From contig JAEOTP010000031.1 in assembly GCA_016839765.1 (NCBI GenBank), positions 1-32,579 of the forward strand: 32,579 bases of DNA. The letters are read 5' to 3'. The notes under the pieces were generated by a model. That model did no database searches. It was not told where the DNA came from and saw nothing but the letters and a program-made list of their open reading frames with translations. The stretch is from Promethearchaeota archaeon. Lineage in GTDB: Archaea > Asgardarchaeota > Lokiarchaeia > Sigyniarchaeales > SOKP01. This document shows, in pieces, positions 24,429 to 32,579 of the stretch. The position numbers and the translations under genes are program-made. How positions within the stretch are numbered: position 1 is the stretch's first letter; each line of letters opens with the position of its first letter.

Positions 24429-25667
24429 TTAACCAGTCAATTGAATACTAGTAGGAAATATTGCTGCTTTAGGTTTATTGCCATATTTTTTTTCTAATTT
24501 TTCTACTAATCTATCCCATTCGTTAAATAACACGACTGATTCAGGAAAGAAGTGATTCTTATCAAATTCATTAATATTGGGAGAGAATAAATAAAAATTT
24601 CTTCTTTTAACAAAAGCTTTCCAAAGAATGCTCTCAATTAAGTTTTTATATAATTTTGAGCCTGTCTCAGCTAAAAGACTATGATATCCTCTTCCCTCAT
24701 AAGAAGAAGTCATTATTACTACTGCACCTGTTCTTTCTAACATATTATTTGGTGCTGTCATAAGGAGATTAAAGGCTTTATATTGTGTCTGATTAAGTTC
24801 TGAGTCTTCTGGAAATGAATTAAAGAAACATATCTGATTATTTAAAGTAACCTTTGTTGAATAAAATTGATTAGCAAAGTCCATTGCCTTTCTATGAGCT
24901 TCTATAAAATGACCCGAAAACAATGTAGCTAGTTTCCCTTCTTCATTTAAGATTGCATTAATAGAAAAATCTAATCCTACCTTTTTAACAACTTCTTCGA
25001 TATCTCTTCTTATATCCGTCATTCTTCCGATGCCAGCACCTATTCCCCTCATTCCTGCAGAATGGCTTGCCTCTAATGTACGTATACCACATACTCCAGG
25101 TAGTACAATCTTTGCTCCTCCACCAAAACCAGCTAAAGCATGCGGTATTACACCTCCTATAGCAATTTTTAAATCTGCTTTAAGATATGTTGAATTGACA
25201 TCAATCGGGGTGCCTTTGCTAGAGTTCCCCATATATGTTAAATTCTCATAAGGATGATGATTTTCAATTCTTATTGTATTAACAATCTCTTTTCCAAGTT
25301 TTAATATAAAATCTTGTCTATTCATAGGTCGATGAGCTCCTATAGCCGCAATAATGGTAATTTGATCTTTGTAAATCTCTGCTTTTTCTAATTCTAATAG
25401 AACGTGCGGGAGAATCCTTGAAATCTGAGTAGTTCTTGTCATGTCATCAATTATTATTACTACATTTTCTCTTTCCTTTGCAAGTTGTGATAATTTTGGA
25501 GTTCCTATTGGATTTAAGATAGAAGATTTAATCTTTTCATCAGATAGTTCTTCATGTTGAGCTCCCTTCATTCTACAAGCAACAACATCCCAAGATGCTG
25601 GAAACTTTAAATCAAGAAAATTAGGTTCTCGCCAAGCAGCCCATGGCACTTTTATAATGTTAGACAA
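24429..25667 (-). CDS. LarA-like (DUF2088) nickel-pincer racemase/epimerase homologue
   Basis: A 412-residue member of the lactate racemase LarA family. All residues that hold the nickel-pincer nucleotide and catalyse in LarA are present: R78 (DDMTRTT), H112 (AIGAHRPM), H176 and K186 (GGVIPHALAGFGGGAKIVLPG) and H202 (LEASHSAG). H176, K186 and H202 are each offset by exactly two from the Lactobacillus positions 174, 184 and 200. An active cofactor enzyme is therefore plausible. The family covers many 2-hydroxyacid racemases/epimerases, so lactate need not be the substrate. No larB, larC or larE cofactor genes are in the window. The start is TTG at 25667, backed by AAGGTT seven bases upstream. 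The C-terminal 130 residues are less conserved. Confidence 0.82.
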   Translation of the reverse strand: MSNIIKVPWAAWREPNFLDLKFPASWDVVACRMKGAQHEELSDEKIKSSILNPIGTPKLSQLAKERENVVIIIDDMTRTTQISRILPHVLLELEKAEIYKDQITIIAAIGAHRPMNRQDFILKLGKEIVNTIRIENHHPYENLTYMGNSSKGTPIDVNSTYLKADLKIAIGGVIPHALAGFGGGAKIVLPGVCGIRTLEASHSAGMRGIGAGIGRMTDIRRDIEEVVKKVGLDFSINAILNEEGKLATLFSGHFIEAHRKAMDFANQFYSTKVTLNNQICFFNSFPEDSELNQTQYKAFNLLMTAPNNMLERTGAVVIMTSSYEGRGYHSLLAETGSKLYKNLIESILWKAFVKRRNFYLFSPNINEFDKNHFFPESVVLFNEWDRLVEKLEKKYGNKPKAAIFPTSIQLTG

Positions 25668-25674
25668 TAAATAT

Positions 25675-25680
25675 AACCTT
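25675..25680 (-). promoter_or_regulatory. Shine-Dalgarno site supporting a TTG start for the LarA-like gene
   Basis: On the minus strand AAGGTT is followed by a seven-base spacer and the TTG at 25667. No ATG lies near this position in frame, so this site decides the start. Confidence 0.4.
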
Positions 25681-25759
25681 ACTTTAAGATATTTTTTGTT
25701 TATTAATTAATAACAAAATATTAAATTATTGAAGTAATCTCGAATTTCAAAAGTGGAAT

Positions 25760-26227
25760 ATGAAGATCATGAATGATAAAACCAAGGATAGAATTTCAAA
25801 AGACGCTTATTTTATGAAAATTGCTGAAGTTGTGTCCTTAAGATCTACTTGTATAAAAAGAAAAGTTGGTGCTGTATTAGTAAAAGATTCACATATCCTT
25901 TCTACAGGATATAATGGAGTTCCTTCTGGTTTTAAACATTGTACGCCTGAAACTTGTGTTCGAAAGCACTTAAAAAGCGGAGAAAAACCAGAATTATGTC
26001 GTGGCGTCCATGCTGAAATAAATTGTATCATTCAAGCAGCTATTCATGGAACATCTATAAAGGGTAATACTATATTATATTCTACAACATTTCCTTGTAT
26101 GAATTGCTTAAAACTGATTATAAATGCTGGTATTAAAAAATTATTTTATAAAGAAGGATATAATATGGAGAATAAGGTTAAAGAATCCCTATTCAAAGAA
26201 TCTTCTTTAATTATAGAGCAATTTTAA
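25760..26227 (+). CDS. Deoxycytidylate (dCMP) deaminase
   Basis: Zinc-dependent deaminase converting dCMP to dUMP, a precursor of dTMP. The catalytic motif HAE is at 84-86 and the second zinc motif PCMNC at 112-116. [12 protein letters not shown] (50-61) is the nucleotide-recognition loop shared by dCMP deaminases and ComEB-type proteins, and the extra Cys/His residues between 60 and 80 (HC, C66, H70, C80) fit the insert that can bind a second, structural zinc. Length 155 is standard. Start at 25760 with a GTGGA stretch just upstream; a second ATG lies three codons later. It is divergent from the LarA-like gene. Assignment is strong; cytidine or guanine deaminases lack this loop. Confidence 0.9.
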   Translation: MKIMNDKTKDRISKDAYFMKIAEVVSLRSTCIKRKVGAVLVKDSHILSTGYNGVPSGFKHCTPETCVRKHLKSGEKPELCRGVHAEINCIIQAAIHGTSIKGNTILYSTTFPCMNCLKLIINAGIKKLFYKEGYNMENKVKESLFKESSLIIEQF

Positions 26228-26333
26228 GAAGATAATAAAAGAGTAAATTTATATAAATATTTTAGGAATAAATAAAAGTTATCATAAAAGCTAATAATGT
26301 ACTTTAATAATTTCTTAATTAATTCTTTCAAAA

Positions 26334-27779
26334 ATGGGTGTAATAAATATATTGGTGAATGAAAGAGATAACTTAATTGTAATGAAATTCGGAGGCTCAT
26401 GCTTACAAAATAAGGACTCATTCGACCAAATTCTCAAAATTATAACTCAGCATAAAGAAAAAAATAAATTAGTCGTTGTAACCTCTGCTATAAATGGAAT
26501 TACCGATAAATTAATACATTTCTATAAAGGATCTTGCATAGAGGATGAAAAGTGTACTTTAATCATTAAAGAAATCTATGATTTGCATAAAAGTTTATTG
26601 GATCAATTATTTTCTCAAAGTAAAACAGAATATAGTGAGACTTTAAAATTTATCCAAAGAAACATTGAAGAGTTAAAACAATTGGGTAAAGTAGTAAGAT
26701 TAATTAGACCAAGTTTAGATATTAAAGATTTGATAAGTTCTTACGGAGAAAGACTCAGCACTTTCATTTTATCAAAGTATTTAAAATCAAATAAAATTAA
26801 CGCAGTGTATATATCTTCAGATGAATTGATCCGTACTGATGATAATTTTTCTCGAGCTTTACCTTTATTGGAAGAAACTGAAGAATTAGTTAAGGAAAGG
26901 TTAATTCCTATTATAGAGAATCCCACAAATGAAATAATTTGTGCTCCAGGGTATTACGGCTCGACATTAGATAAAAAAATTACTACTTTAGGAAGAGGTG
27001 GTAGTGATCTTACAGCTGCTGTGATTGCATATTCCTTAAGAAGTAAATATGATTGCAAAGTTATCTATTGGAAAGATGTTAAAGGATTTTTAAACGCTGA
27101 TCCAAAAATAGCAAAAAAGACTGCCCTTCTAAAACAAATTTCGTATATTGAAGCTAAAGAACTTGCTTTTTTCGGTTCAAAAATCTTACACCCACTTTGT
27201 TTGGATATGAATGAGAAAGGAAACATTCCTTCCGAAATAAAAAGCTTTAAAGAACCTGAATCTGAGGAATTTACAACTATTACAAAAGAGATTATAAAAG
27301 ATGATAATGTGGTGAAGGCAGTAACTTCAATATATAAGCTTTCAATGGTTACAGTAGAAAGTGATACTATGGTTCCTTTAACTGGTACGGCTTCAAAATT
27401 GTTTTCTCTTTTAGGTGATAACAATGTAACTACAGTCTTTATTTCCCAGAGTTCATCAGAAAATAATATAACCTTTGGAATTGACTATGAAGATTCTACG
27501 AAAGTTAGCTTTCTGTTAAGAAATTCTGATTTATTTGGTAAAAAATGGTTTAGAATTAAAATTGACAATGATATTTCATTAGTTGCAGTAATAGGAGCTG
27601 GTCTATTATATACTCCTGGTATTGCTGGAAAAGTATTTACAACTTTAGGAGATAATAACATTAATATAAAAGCTATCGCTCAAGGTTCATCAGAAATGAA
27701 TTTTACAGCAATTATTGACAGAGTTGATTGCGATAAAGCTATCAATGTGTTATATGATGCTTTTATCAATCAATATTGA
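26334..27779 (+). CDS. lysC: Aspartate kinase
   Basis: Phosphorylates L-aspartate, the first step to lysine, threonine, methionine and homoserine. The ATP/aspartate domain begins VMKFGGSCL, with SSYGERLSTFILSKYL for the substrate site and TTLGRGGSDLTAAVIA for the nucleotide site. Two ACT domains follow at the C-terminus (about 340-405 and 415-481); each has the LGDNNxx signature (LLGDNNVTTVFIS and TLGDNNINIKAIAQG), where lysine or threonine inhibitors usually bind, so feedback control is likely. Length is 481 residues. The ATG at 26334 puts 16 residues before MKFGG, slightly more than usual; GTG at 26355 or ATG at 26382 are alternative starts. No homoserine dehydrogenase fusion is present. 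Confidence 0.93.
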   Translation: MGVINILVNERDNLIVMKFGGSCLQNKDSFDQILKIITQHKEKNKLVVVTSAINGITDKLIHFYKGSCIEDEKCTLIIKEIYDLHKSLLDQLFSQSKTEYSETLKFIQRNIEELKQLGKVVRLIRPSLDIKDLISSYGERLSTFILSKYLKSNKINAVYISSDELIRTDDNFSRALPLLEETEELVKERLIPIIENPTNEIICAPGYYGSTLDKKITTLGRGGSDLTAAVIAYSLRSKYDCKVIYWKDVKGFLNADPKIAKKTALLKQISYIEAKELAFFGSKILHPLCLDMNEKGNIPSEIKSFKEPESEEFTTITKEIIKDDNVVKAVTSIYKLSMVTVESDTMVPLTGTASKLFSLLGDNNVTTVFISQSSSENNITFGIDYEDSTKVSFLLRNSDLFGKKWFRIKIDNDISLVAVIGAGLLYTPGIAGKVFTTLGDNNINIKAIAQGSSEMNFTAIIDRVDCDKAINVLYDAFINQY

Positions 27780-27794
27780 AATTTCATTAGAAGG

Positions 27795-29030
27795 TTAAAA
27801 AAAGCTTCTAAAAACCTCTTCTGCCTTAATTTTTCTATGATCTCGTCTTTTTTGACTTGAGGTTTTATTTAATAAAGCTTCATTACAAATTTTTTTACCA
27901 ATATTTACTTTTGGATTATTTGCCCAGTTAACATCTAATAGAAGGCAAAGATTATACACAGTACTCTGAATAAAAGCAATTAATTGTCCAATTTTTAAAG
28001 CATTTGGAGTTTCTAATGAAATTTTCGCTGATGGAACACCTTGCTCTATTAAAGCCTGAAAAGTTGCATCTGCTTGATAGCCTACAATTGATTGTGCTGT
28101 TTGTCCATGGATATAATCAATACTAGATTCTAATGTTAAATCTAATAATTCGTTTTCTACAGTCCAAATAATAGGAATTACAATACCCTTTGTTCCACCA
28201 AGAAGATATTCTAATACTGAGTGTTGGCATAAAGGTGCCGATTGATATGCTCCCATTAAACCTCGTTCATTTTTCCCACTACTTTCAGAGATTTCTTGTA
28301 CAAAAAGACCTATAGATCCTTCAAGATTTATAGAGTATGGCATAGAGAATAAAATTCTATATCCCTTATTATATAGTTTGAATAGAAAGGCGGAAAACTC
28401 TGTGCTAGGATTTAAATCATATTTCATGAATAAATCGTAACTTTTTTCTAAGCCTTTTAAAAAGCTATTAATGTCAATACCGGCTAGATATGCAGGGACG
28501 ATAGCAACATTAGATATAGATGCCGCAAATCTTCCTGCTAAATCAGGAACATCAAGAATAGGACAATTAATCTTTTTTAAAATCTTATTCATAGTACCCT
28601 TAGATGATAAACCTAGGAAATTATATCCTTTTTTTATAAATGTCCCAATAGTGGAATTAATATCTAAAGTTTCACCTCCTCGGGATATTGGAATAACTAT
28701 TGAATTTTTTGGTGTTGTACTTTCCAAACATAAATTTAACTCTACTGCTCGAGAGCTAGTTATAGGATATATTTTTTTTTTGGATAAATGCTTTAATGCC
28801 AATAATGTTTGTATAGATCCTCCTGTACCTAAAATGATAACATTTTGAATATTGTCGATATTAAGAGAATCAAGTACTGATTTAATCTTATCCAAGTTAA
28901 TAAAAGTTTTTGTATCTACGAAAAAAGGAGAATCCCAATTCTCTTTTCTTTCAGCAATACTATTGATTATTTCCTCTATTTGTGCATTATTAAGTTTTGG
29001 ATAATACTCTAATTCAATATCTTTACCCAT
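27795..29030 (-). CDS. pgi: Glucose-6-phosphate isomerase (SIS-fold PGI superfamily)
   Basis: Interconverts glucose-6-phosphate and fructose-6-phosphate. It has two SIS subdomains: ILGTGGSIQTLLAL is the first phosphate loop and VIPISRGGETLDINS the second. The PGI-specific catalytic residues can be followed: the Glu in ISESSGKNERG, the His in CQHSVLEYLLGGT, and a Lys near the end in NPKVNIGKK, which replaces the usual QPGVExGK. The last motif is divergent (Pro-Lys-Val-Asn rather than Pro-Gly-Val-Glu) but keeps the Lys. Length 411 is shorter than bacterial PGI (about 550) but normal for compact forms. It is an intracellular enzyme, providing fructose-6-phosphate for glycolysis and amino-sugar precursors. 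Another SIS-fold sugar isomerase is the alternative. Confidence 0.8.
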   Translation of the reverse strand: MGKDIELEYYPKLNNAQIEEIINSIAERKENWDSPFFVDTKTFINLDKIKSVLDSLNIDNIQNVIILGTGGSIQTLLALKHLSKKKIYPITSSRAVELNLCLESTTPKNSIVIPISRGGETLDINSTIGTFIKKGYNFLGLSSKGTMNKILKKINCPILDVPDLAGRFAASISNVAIVPAYLAGIDINSFLKGLEKSYDLFMKYDLNPSTEFSAFLFKLYNKGYRILFSMPYSINLEGSIGLFVQEISESSGKNERGLMGAYQSAPLCQHSVLEYLLGGTKGIVIPIIWTVENELLDLTLESSIDYIHGQTAQSIVGYQADATFQALIEQGVPSAKISLETPNALKIGQLIAFIQSTVYNLCLLLDVNWANNPKVNIGKKICNEALLNKTSSQKRRDHRKIKAEEVFRSFF

Positions 29031-29200
29031 TTTTTAATCACGTTAATTTACTAATCAGATTTTATCTTTAAATATTAAAATTCTTTTCTTCTTTGATTAT
29101 ATTTTCTATTTTTTAAGTTTTGGATAACTAAAAATTGAAAAATTAGAAGTCTATTTTATTTAAAATATGTTTCCTCGTATTTATACCATAATTAATTTCC

Positions 29201-29210
29201 TATATTTAAA
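29201..29210 (+). promoter_or_regulatory. Candidate TATA box for radA
   Basis: TATATTTAAA lies about 35-43 bases before the radA ATG, which would place transcription start roughly 10-15 bases before the coding region. The 213-base gap between the divergent pgi and radA genes holds AT-rich DNA and no other feature I can support. Confidence 0.3.
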
Positions 29211-29243
29211 TTACACTAAATTTTAAACTATAAGTGATATTTT

Positions 29244-30497
29244 ATGGCAAAAGCTAGCGAAATAAAAAATGAGGATAGTATTGAGATTGTTGAAGCTTAT
29301 TATTGCACAGAATGTAAAAGAAATCATACTAAAGGAAAGATTTATAAAGAACATCTTCAATTTGCAAAAATTGAAAACGATGGAGAAGAAATTACTGAAG
29401 ATGATGAATTAGAATTGAATAAAGATGATTACAGTGAACAAGAAGAAATAGATTTGGCAGAAGAAATAGAAGATACAGATTTAGAAGAAGATATAGAATT
29501 TGAGGAAGATGACGATTTTGATATTGGAGAAAAAATTCTTAATGATGATGTTCAAAATTGTGTTGAAGCTGTAAAAAAGCTCCCGGGAGTGGGAGAAGCT
29601 ACACTTAAAAAGCTAATTAAAGCAGGTTTTAATAGTCTTGAATCTATAGCATATACACCTCCTAGTATTATCCAAGAAGAATCTGGATTAGGAGATAAGA
29701 CTACAGTGAGATTAATCAAAGCATCAATGGAAAAATTGAATATTGGATTTAAGTCTGCTGAAGATGTTTGGGAACATAGAAAAAATATTGCTCGAATTTC
29801 AACAGGGAGTCAAGAACTTGACGATTTGTTAGGAGGCGGGCTAGAAACAGGGTGTGTAACAGAATTTTTTGGAGAATTTAGAACTGGGAAAACTCAAATT
29901 ATGCATCAATTATGTGTAAATGTTCAACTATCCAGAGAAAAAGGAGGCCTTGAAGGTAATGCTTTATATATTGATACAGAAGGCACTTTTAGGCCGGAAA
30001 GAATAATTCAAATGTCTGAGGCTCTTGACCTTGATCATAAGAAAGTATTGAAAAATATTGTCTTTGGTCGAGCTTATAATTCAGATCATCAAATTCTTTT
30101 GATTAAAGAAGCTGCAAATCTGATTAAAGAAAGGAATATCAAAGTAATAGTAGTTGATTCTTTAATTGGGCATTTTAGAAGTGAATATATAGGGAGAGGT
30201 ACCCTAGCAAACCGTCAACAATTAATTAATTCACATTTACATGATCTATTAAGATTAGCAGATATTCATCCAGAACTGGGAATAGTTGTTACAAATCAAG
30301 TTCAATCAAAACCAGATGTCTTCTATGGAAATCCCTTACAGGCAACAGGTGGCAATGTGGTGGCACATGGCTCCACTATTAGAATTTATTTAAGGAAGGG
30401 AAAAGGAGAGCAAAGAGTTGCCAAGATGGTTGATGCTCCTCATCTTCCTGAGGGAGAAGCTGTATTTAGTATTACAGAAAATGGTATATCAGATTAA
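29244..30497 (+). CDS. radA: RadA recombinase with an N-terminal CCHH motif and acidic linker
   Basis: Archaeal RecA/Rad51-family recombinase that forms filaments on single-stranded DNA for strand exchange. The classical parts are a helix-hairpin-helix domain (about 105-165: [19 protein letters not shown]), then the ATPase core with Walker [10 protein letters not shown] (210-218), Walker B VIVVDS (301-306), the [20 protein letters not shown] loop 1 and [18 protein letters not shown] near loop 2. Ahead of this is an unusual extension of about 100 residues: C21-x2-C24-x3-H28-x8-H37 ([19 protein letters not shown]), a possible small zinc site, and then a strongly acidic stretch (about 45-98). 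Typical archaeal RadA is near 320-350 residues; this one is 417. It converges on the receptor gene across a T7A9 element. Identity is certain, extension function unknown. Confidence 0.95.
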   Translation: MAKASEIKNEDSIEIVEAYYCTECKRNHTKGKIYKEHLQFAKIENDGEEITEDDELELNKDDYSEQEEIDLAEEIEDTDLEEDIEFEEDDDFDIGEKILNDDVQNCVEAVKKLPGVGEATLKKLIKAGFNSLESIAYTPPSIIQEESGLGDKTTVRLIKASMEKLNIGFKSAEDVWEHRKNIARISTGSQELDDLLGGGLETGCVTEFFGEFRTGKTQIMHQLCVNVQLSREKGGLEGNALYIDTEGTFRPERIIQMSEALDLDHKKVLKNIVFGRAYNSDHQILLIKEAANLIKERNIKVIVVDSLIGHFRSEYIGRGTLANRQQLINSHLHDLLRLADIHPELGIVVTNQVQSKPDVFYGNPLQATGGNVVAHGSTIRIYLRKGKGEQRVAKMVDAPHLPEGEAVFSITENGISD

Positions 30498-30543
30498 AAT
30501 TCTATAATTTTTAATTTAAGATAAATTAATGTTTTAATTCTAA

Positions 30544-30559
30544 TTTTTTTAAAAAAAAA
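30544..30559. terminator. Bidirectional T7/A9 terminator between radA and the receptor gene
   Basis: T7 (30544-30550) runs directly into A9 (30551-30559) between two convergent genes. Each strand therefore presents an oligo-T run downstream of its own stop codon, which would stop archaeal RNA polymerase from both directions. Confidence 0.5.
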
Positions 30560-30587
30560 GTAATAGAAATAATAAAAATTATTAGGA

Positions 30588-32579
30588 TTATTTCAATTTT
30601 TCATATTCATTTGCTTTGTTAGTTAATCTTTTTACCTCTTTTGTCATATCCGTAACTCCTAATTTAAATATCTCAGATGCAATTTTAGAGGCTTGTTTGT
30701 ATTTCTGAGCCGCTTCGAGATAATTTTTCTTTTTCACTGCAAGTTTAGCTTCATTTTCAAATTGTTTTTTCTTAAGTGTTAGATCTTCTATCTTGGTTTT
30801 ACGAGTTAATTCTTCTAACTGCATAAATTCTTTAGATAACTCCCAGTTTGAAGCGATCAATGCAGCCTCTTGGAAGATTTCAATGGATTTTAGATAATTT
30901 TTCTTACTTTTTGCCTTTTTAGCTCGATTAAATAACTCCTTTATCCCGTTTTTAGCTTCTTTCTTATTGGCTATTTCAACGGTTCCAATTTTTGATTTAA
31001 TAGGAGCAGAAACTATTTTATGGCGCTCAGTAATACTAGAAAGATAAGCTTCTCTTTCAACAGGACCCACTTGTGCCAAATCGTTTACTAACTTTTGTTT
31101 TTCTTCAGATGAGAGCGTAGTTAGTTGTGAAACCTTTTGATTAATTAGGTTTATCTCTTGTTGTGAAATTGGTTGTGCTTCAAGTGCGGAAATTTCAATA
31201 GGAATTAACATCTTCTTATCCCTTAATTCTTTAATTCCCATAAAAATTTCAGCAGTATCTTTATTCGTTCTTTCTGAAGCCTCTTTTAATAATGTGGCTA
31301 TAAAAAAGAATTGCCTATCAGCTTCTTCGCAACAAGAATGAGCTATTTTTAATACCTCTTTCGAATGGGGATTCTTGAGCTCCTTAATACTCGAAAAATC
31401 ATATGATATTTGATGTGGTAAAATTATAGATGTACTTAATAGATCGTCAACTATTTGACCAGAATTTCTAAAGTGAGCCAATTGACCCCTCCAATTAGGT
31501 AAAACATCTTTATATGTCTTTTCAAATACATTAATAAATTCCTTTAAGTTTCTTCGAAGGATTAATGAGGCTTTTTTAGTTAGGACTAATGCAATTCTGA
31601 TATATTCACCATCAGCCAAAAGCAGCATTTTATCTCCATATGAAATTTCATTTAAAGCTTCTTGAGCAACCATTTCTCTACCAAATGAAGAAACAGCCGT
31701 TAAAAATCCACCTATCAATTCTGGGTCAATCTGTTCTGATCCATATGATTTAAAGTATACACAAGTTCCAGTCTCTTTGTATAATACTAAAATGTGTTCT
31801 AAATTGATTGCATCATCAAAAATTGTTTTAACTTCATTTAGAATTCGAGCTTTCTCTCTCTTTTTTGGAGCAATAACGCCTCGATGAATAGCTACAGCTG
31901 CAACAATTCCAATTACTACAATTGCGGCTATTATTATATAGGGTAGTAATTCTTTCAAACTTAGACCAGAAGGCGGTATTATATTAATATCTGAAATTTC
32001 ACGAGAAAATTCTTGATGATTATAGGCACTACTTAATTGAATTGTTAAATTCAATGTACTAGTATCACTATAGGTTGGAATTGTAAATTCTACTTCTCCA
32101 GTGCTATTGGTGGAATAGGGGCCTAAAATTGTGCCTGCTGCGCCATTATAGTATGGAGTTATTGTTATACTTGAACCATTAATTGGTACCCAATCAGAAC
32201 CATTGAAATATTCTGCCTTGATAACAATTGTGAATGGAAGTCCTGCATTTACACTATCGGGCACTACTGCTGTTAAATTAGCTTGATATCTGTCTATTAC
32301 CGTTAGATTAAACATAAAATAAACTTCTTCATAATTCAGTTTGTTAATAGTAATATTTAATTCGTAATTTCCTATTGTTAATGCTGGATTTGAGGTGGTA
32401 ATAGATCCTCTATGATTTTGGGATATGATCTGAAATGAGTTGGCAAGTGTACCATTATCTCCTGTATTAATATTTCTATAGTAGACCGTATAAATATCTG
32501 CCAAAGTTGATACTAATTGATTATTATTCTCCAAATCGGTTATATTGAACTCAACAGTGATATCACTTCCTTCAAAAAT
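30588..32579 (-). CDS. Receptor-like membrane protein: glycosylated beta-rich ectodomain, TM helix, longin/roadblock-like and TPR/MIT-like domains (N-terminus cut off)
   Basis: The reading frame is open to the window edge, so the true start lies beyond 32579; the visible part is 663 residues and the TTG near 32534 is internal. About the first 205 residues look like extracellular beta-sandwich (Ig-like) modules with nine N-x-S/T sequons. One membrane helix follows (about 212-231, LLPYIIIAAIVVIGIVAAVAI), with KKREKAR behind it marking the cytoplasmic side. Next comes a domain of about 130 residues (ILVLYKETGTCVYFKSYG, LIGGFLTAVSSFGREM) with the profile of Asgard longin/roadblock-like sensors, then a helical linker. 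Last are two repeats, RAKKAKSKKNYLKSIEIFQEA and EAKLAVKKKNYLEAAQKYKQA, resembling TPR or MIT hairpins. I see no sequon after the membrane helix. It may link surface binding to an intracellular partner; function is inferred. Confidence 0.7.
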   Translation of the reverse strand: MFEGSDITVEFNITDLENNNQLVSTLADIYTVYYRNINTGDNGTLANSFQIISQNHRGSITTSNPALTIGNYELNITINKLNYEEVYFMFNLTVIDRYQANLTAVVPDSVNAGLPFTIVIKAEYFNGSDWVPINGSSITITPYYNGAAGTILGPYSTNSTGEVEFTIPTYSDTSTLNLTIQLSSAYNHQEFSREISDINIIPPSGLSLKELLPYIIIAAIVVIGIVAAVAIHRGVIAPKKREKARILNEVKTIFDDAINLEHILVLYKETGTCVYFKSYGSEQIDPELIGGFLTAVSSFGREMVAQEALNEISYGDKMLLLADGEYIRIALVLTKKASLILRRNLKEFINVFEKTYKDVLPNWRGQLAHFRNSGQIVDDLLSTSIILPHQISYDFSSIKELKNPHSKEVLKIAHSCCEEADRQFFFIATLLKEASERTNKDTAEIFMGIKELRDKKMLIPIEISALEAQPISQQEINLINQKVSQLTTLSSEEKQKLVNDLAQVGPVEREAYLSSITERHKIVSAPIKSKIGTVEIANKKEAKNGIKELFNRAKKAKSKKNYLKSIEIFQEAALIASNWELSKEFMQLEELTRKTKIEDLTLKKKQFENEAKLAVKKKNYLEAAQKYKQASKIASEIFKLGVTDMTKEVKRLTNKANEYEKLK

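Noticed and set aside
27065-27424. 119-codon minus-strand open frame inside aspartate kinase
   Set aside because: It lies wholly within a clearly identified gene and shows no family features of its own.
28471-28848. 125-codon plus-strand open frame inside phosphoglucose isomerase
   Set aside because: Antisense shadow of a confidently identified enzyme, no ribosome-binding site.
27795-29030. Generic SIS-domain sugar-phosphate regulator
   Set aside because: The ESSGK, QHS and terminal Lys motifs in order are specific to phosphoglucose isomerase rather than to SIS regulators.
32532-32534. TTG near 32534 as the start of the receptor gene
   Set aside because: The frame stays open to the edge and the upstream residues (EFNITDL) continue the same beta-rich, sequon-bearing sequence, so the gene is truncated by the window.

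Overview
The window looks like part of the chromosome of an Asgard archaeon, most likely from the Lokiarchaeia side. The DNA is very AT-rich and the genes are tightly packed. An archaeal RadA recombinase, an archaeal/eukaryal-type tyrosyl-tRNA synthetase and a tungsten aldehyde oxidoreductase point to Archaea. Three genes carry features typical of Asgard genomes: a long leucine-rich-repeat protein, a phosphoesterase with retromer Vps29-like sequence blocks, and a membrane receptor with an apparent longin/roadblock-like cytoplasmic domain. This assignment comes from reading the proteins; no search was run.

Layout. 1-2225 (+): the end of pyruvate phosphate dikinase, tyrS, and the Vps29-like phosphoesterase. 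2232-3764 (-): a methyltransferase with an N-terminal zinc motif and a small possible SCP2-fold protein. 3906-8991 (+): iron alcohol dehydrogenase, LRR protein, aldehyde:ferredoxin oxidoreductase. 9096-14933: histidine degradation, with hutU-hutH-hutI on + and a stand-alone glutamate formiminotransferase converging on -. 15030-16292 (-): a U32-family protein. 16408-24410: a surface-glycan block with a flippase-like membrane protein, GT2, ATP-grasp enzyme, sugar epimerase, methyltransferase, Gfo/Idh oxidoreductase, DegT aminotransferase and a GT-C-like membrane glycosyltransferase. 24429-29030: LarA-like protein (-), dCMP deaminase (+), aspartate kinase (+), phosphoglucose isomerase (-). 29244-30497 (+): radA with an unusual N-terminus. 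30588 to the window edge (-): the receptor-like membrane protein, truncated at its N-terminus by the window end.

How they fit together. The Hut genes take histidine to glutamate and pass the formimino carbon to a folate-type carrier, which would suit an amino-acid-fermenting organism with a C1 pathway; the cyclodeaminase needed for the next step is not here. AOR and the iron alcohol dehydrogenase can handle alcohol/aldehyde/acid conversions with ferredoxin as electron carrier. The glycan block could supply activated amino or methylated sugars and their transferases. The receptor at the right edge has nine N-glycosylation sequons, all on its predicted outer side.

No tRNA, rRNA, CRISPR array, insertion sequence or phage gene was seen, and no gene-free stretch exceeds about 215 bases. 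Shine-Dalgarno-like sites precede some genes (AOR, LRR, DegT, ftcD); others, such as the epimerase, look leaderless.
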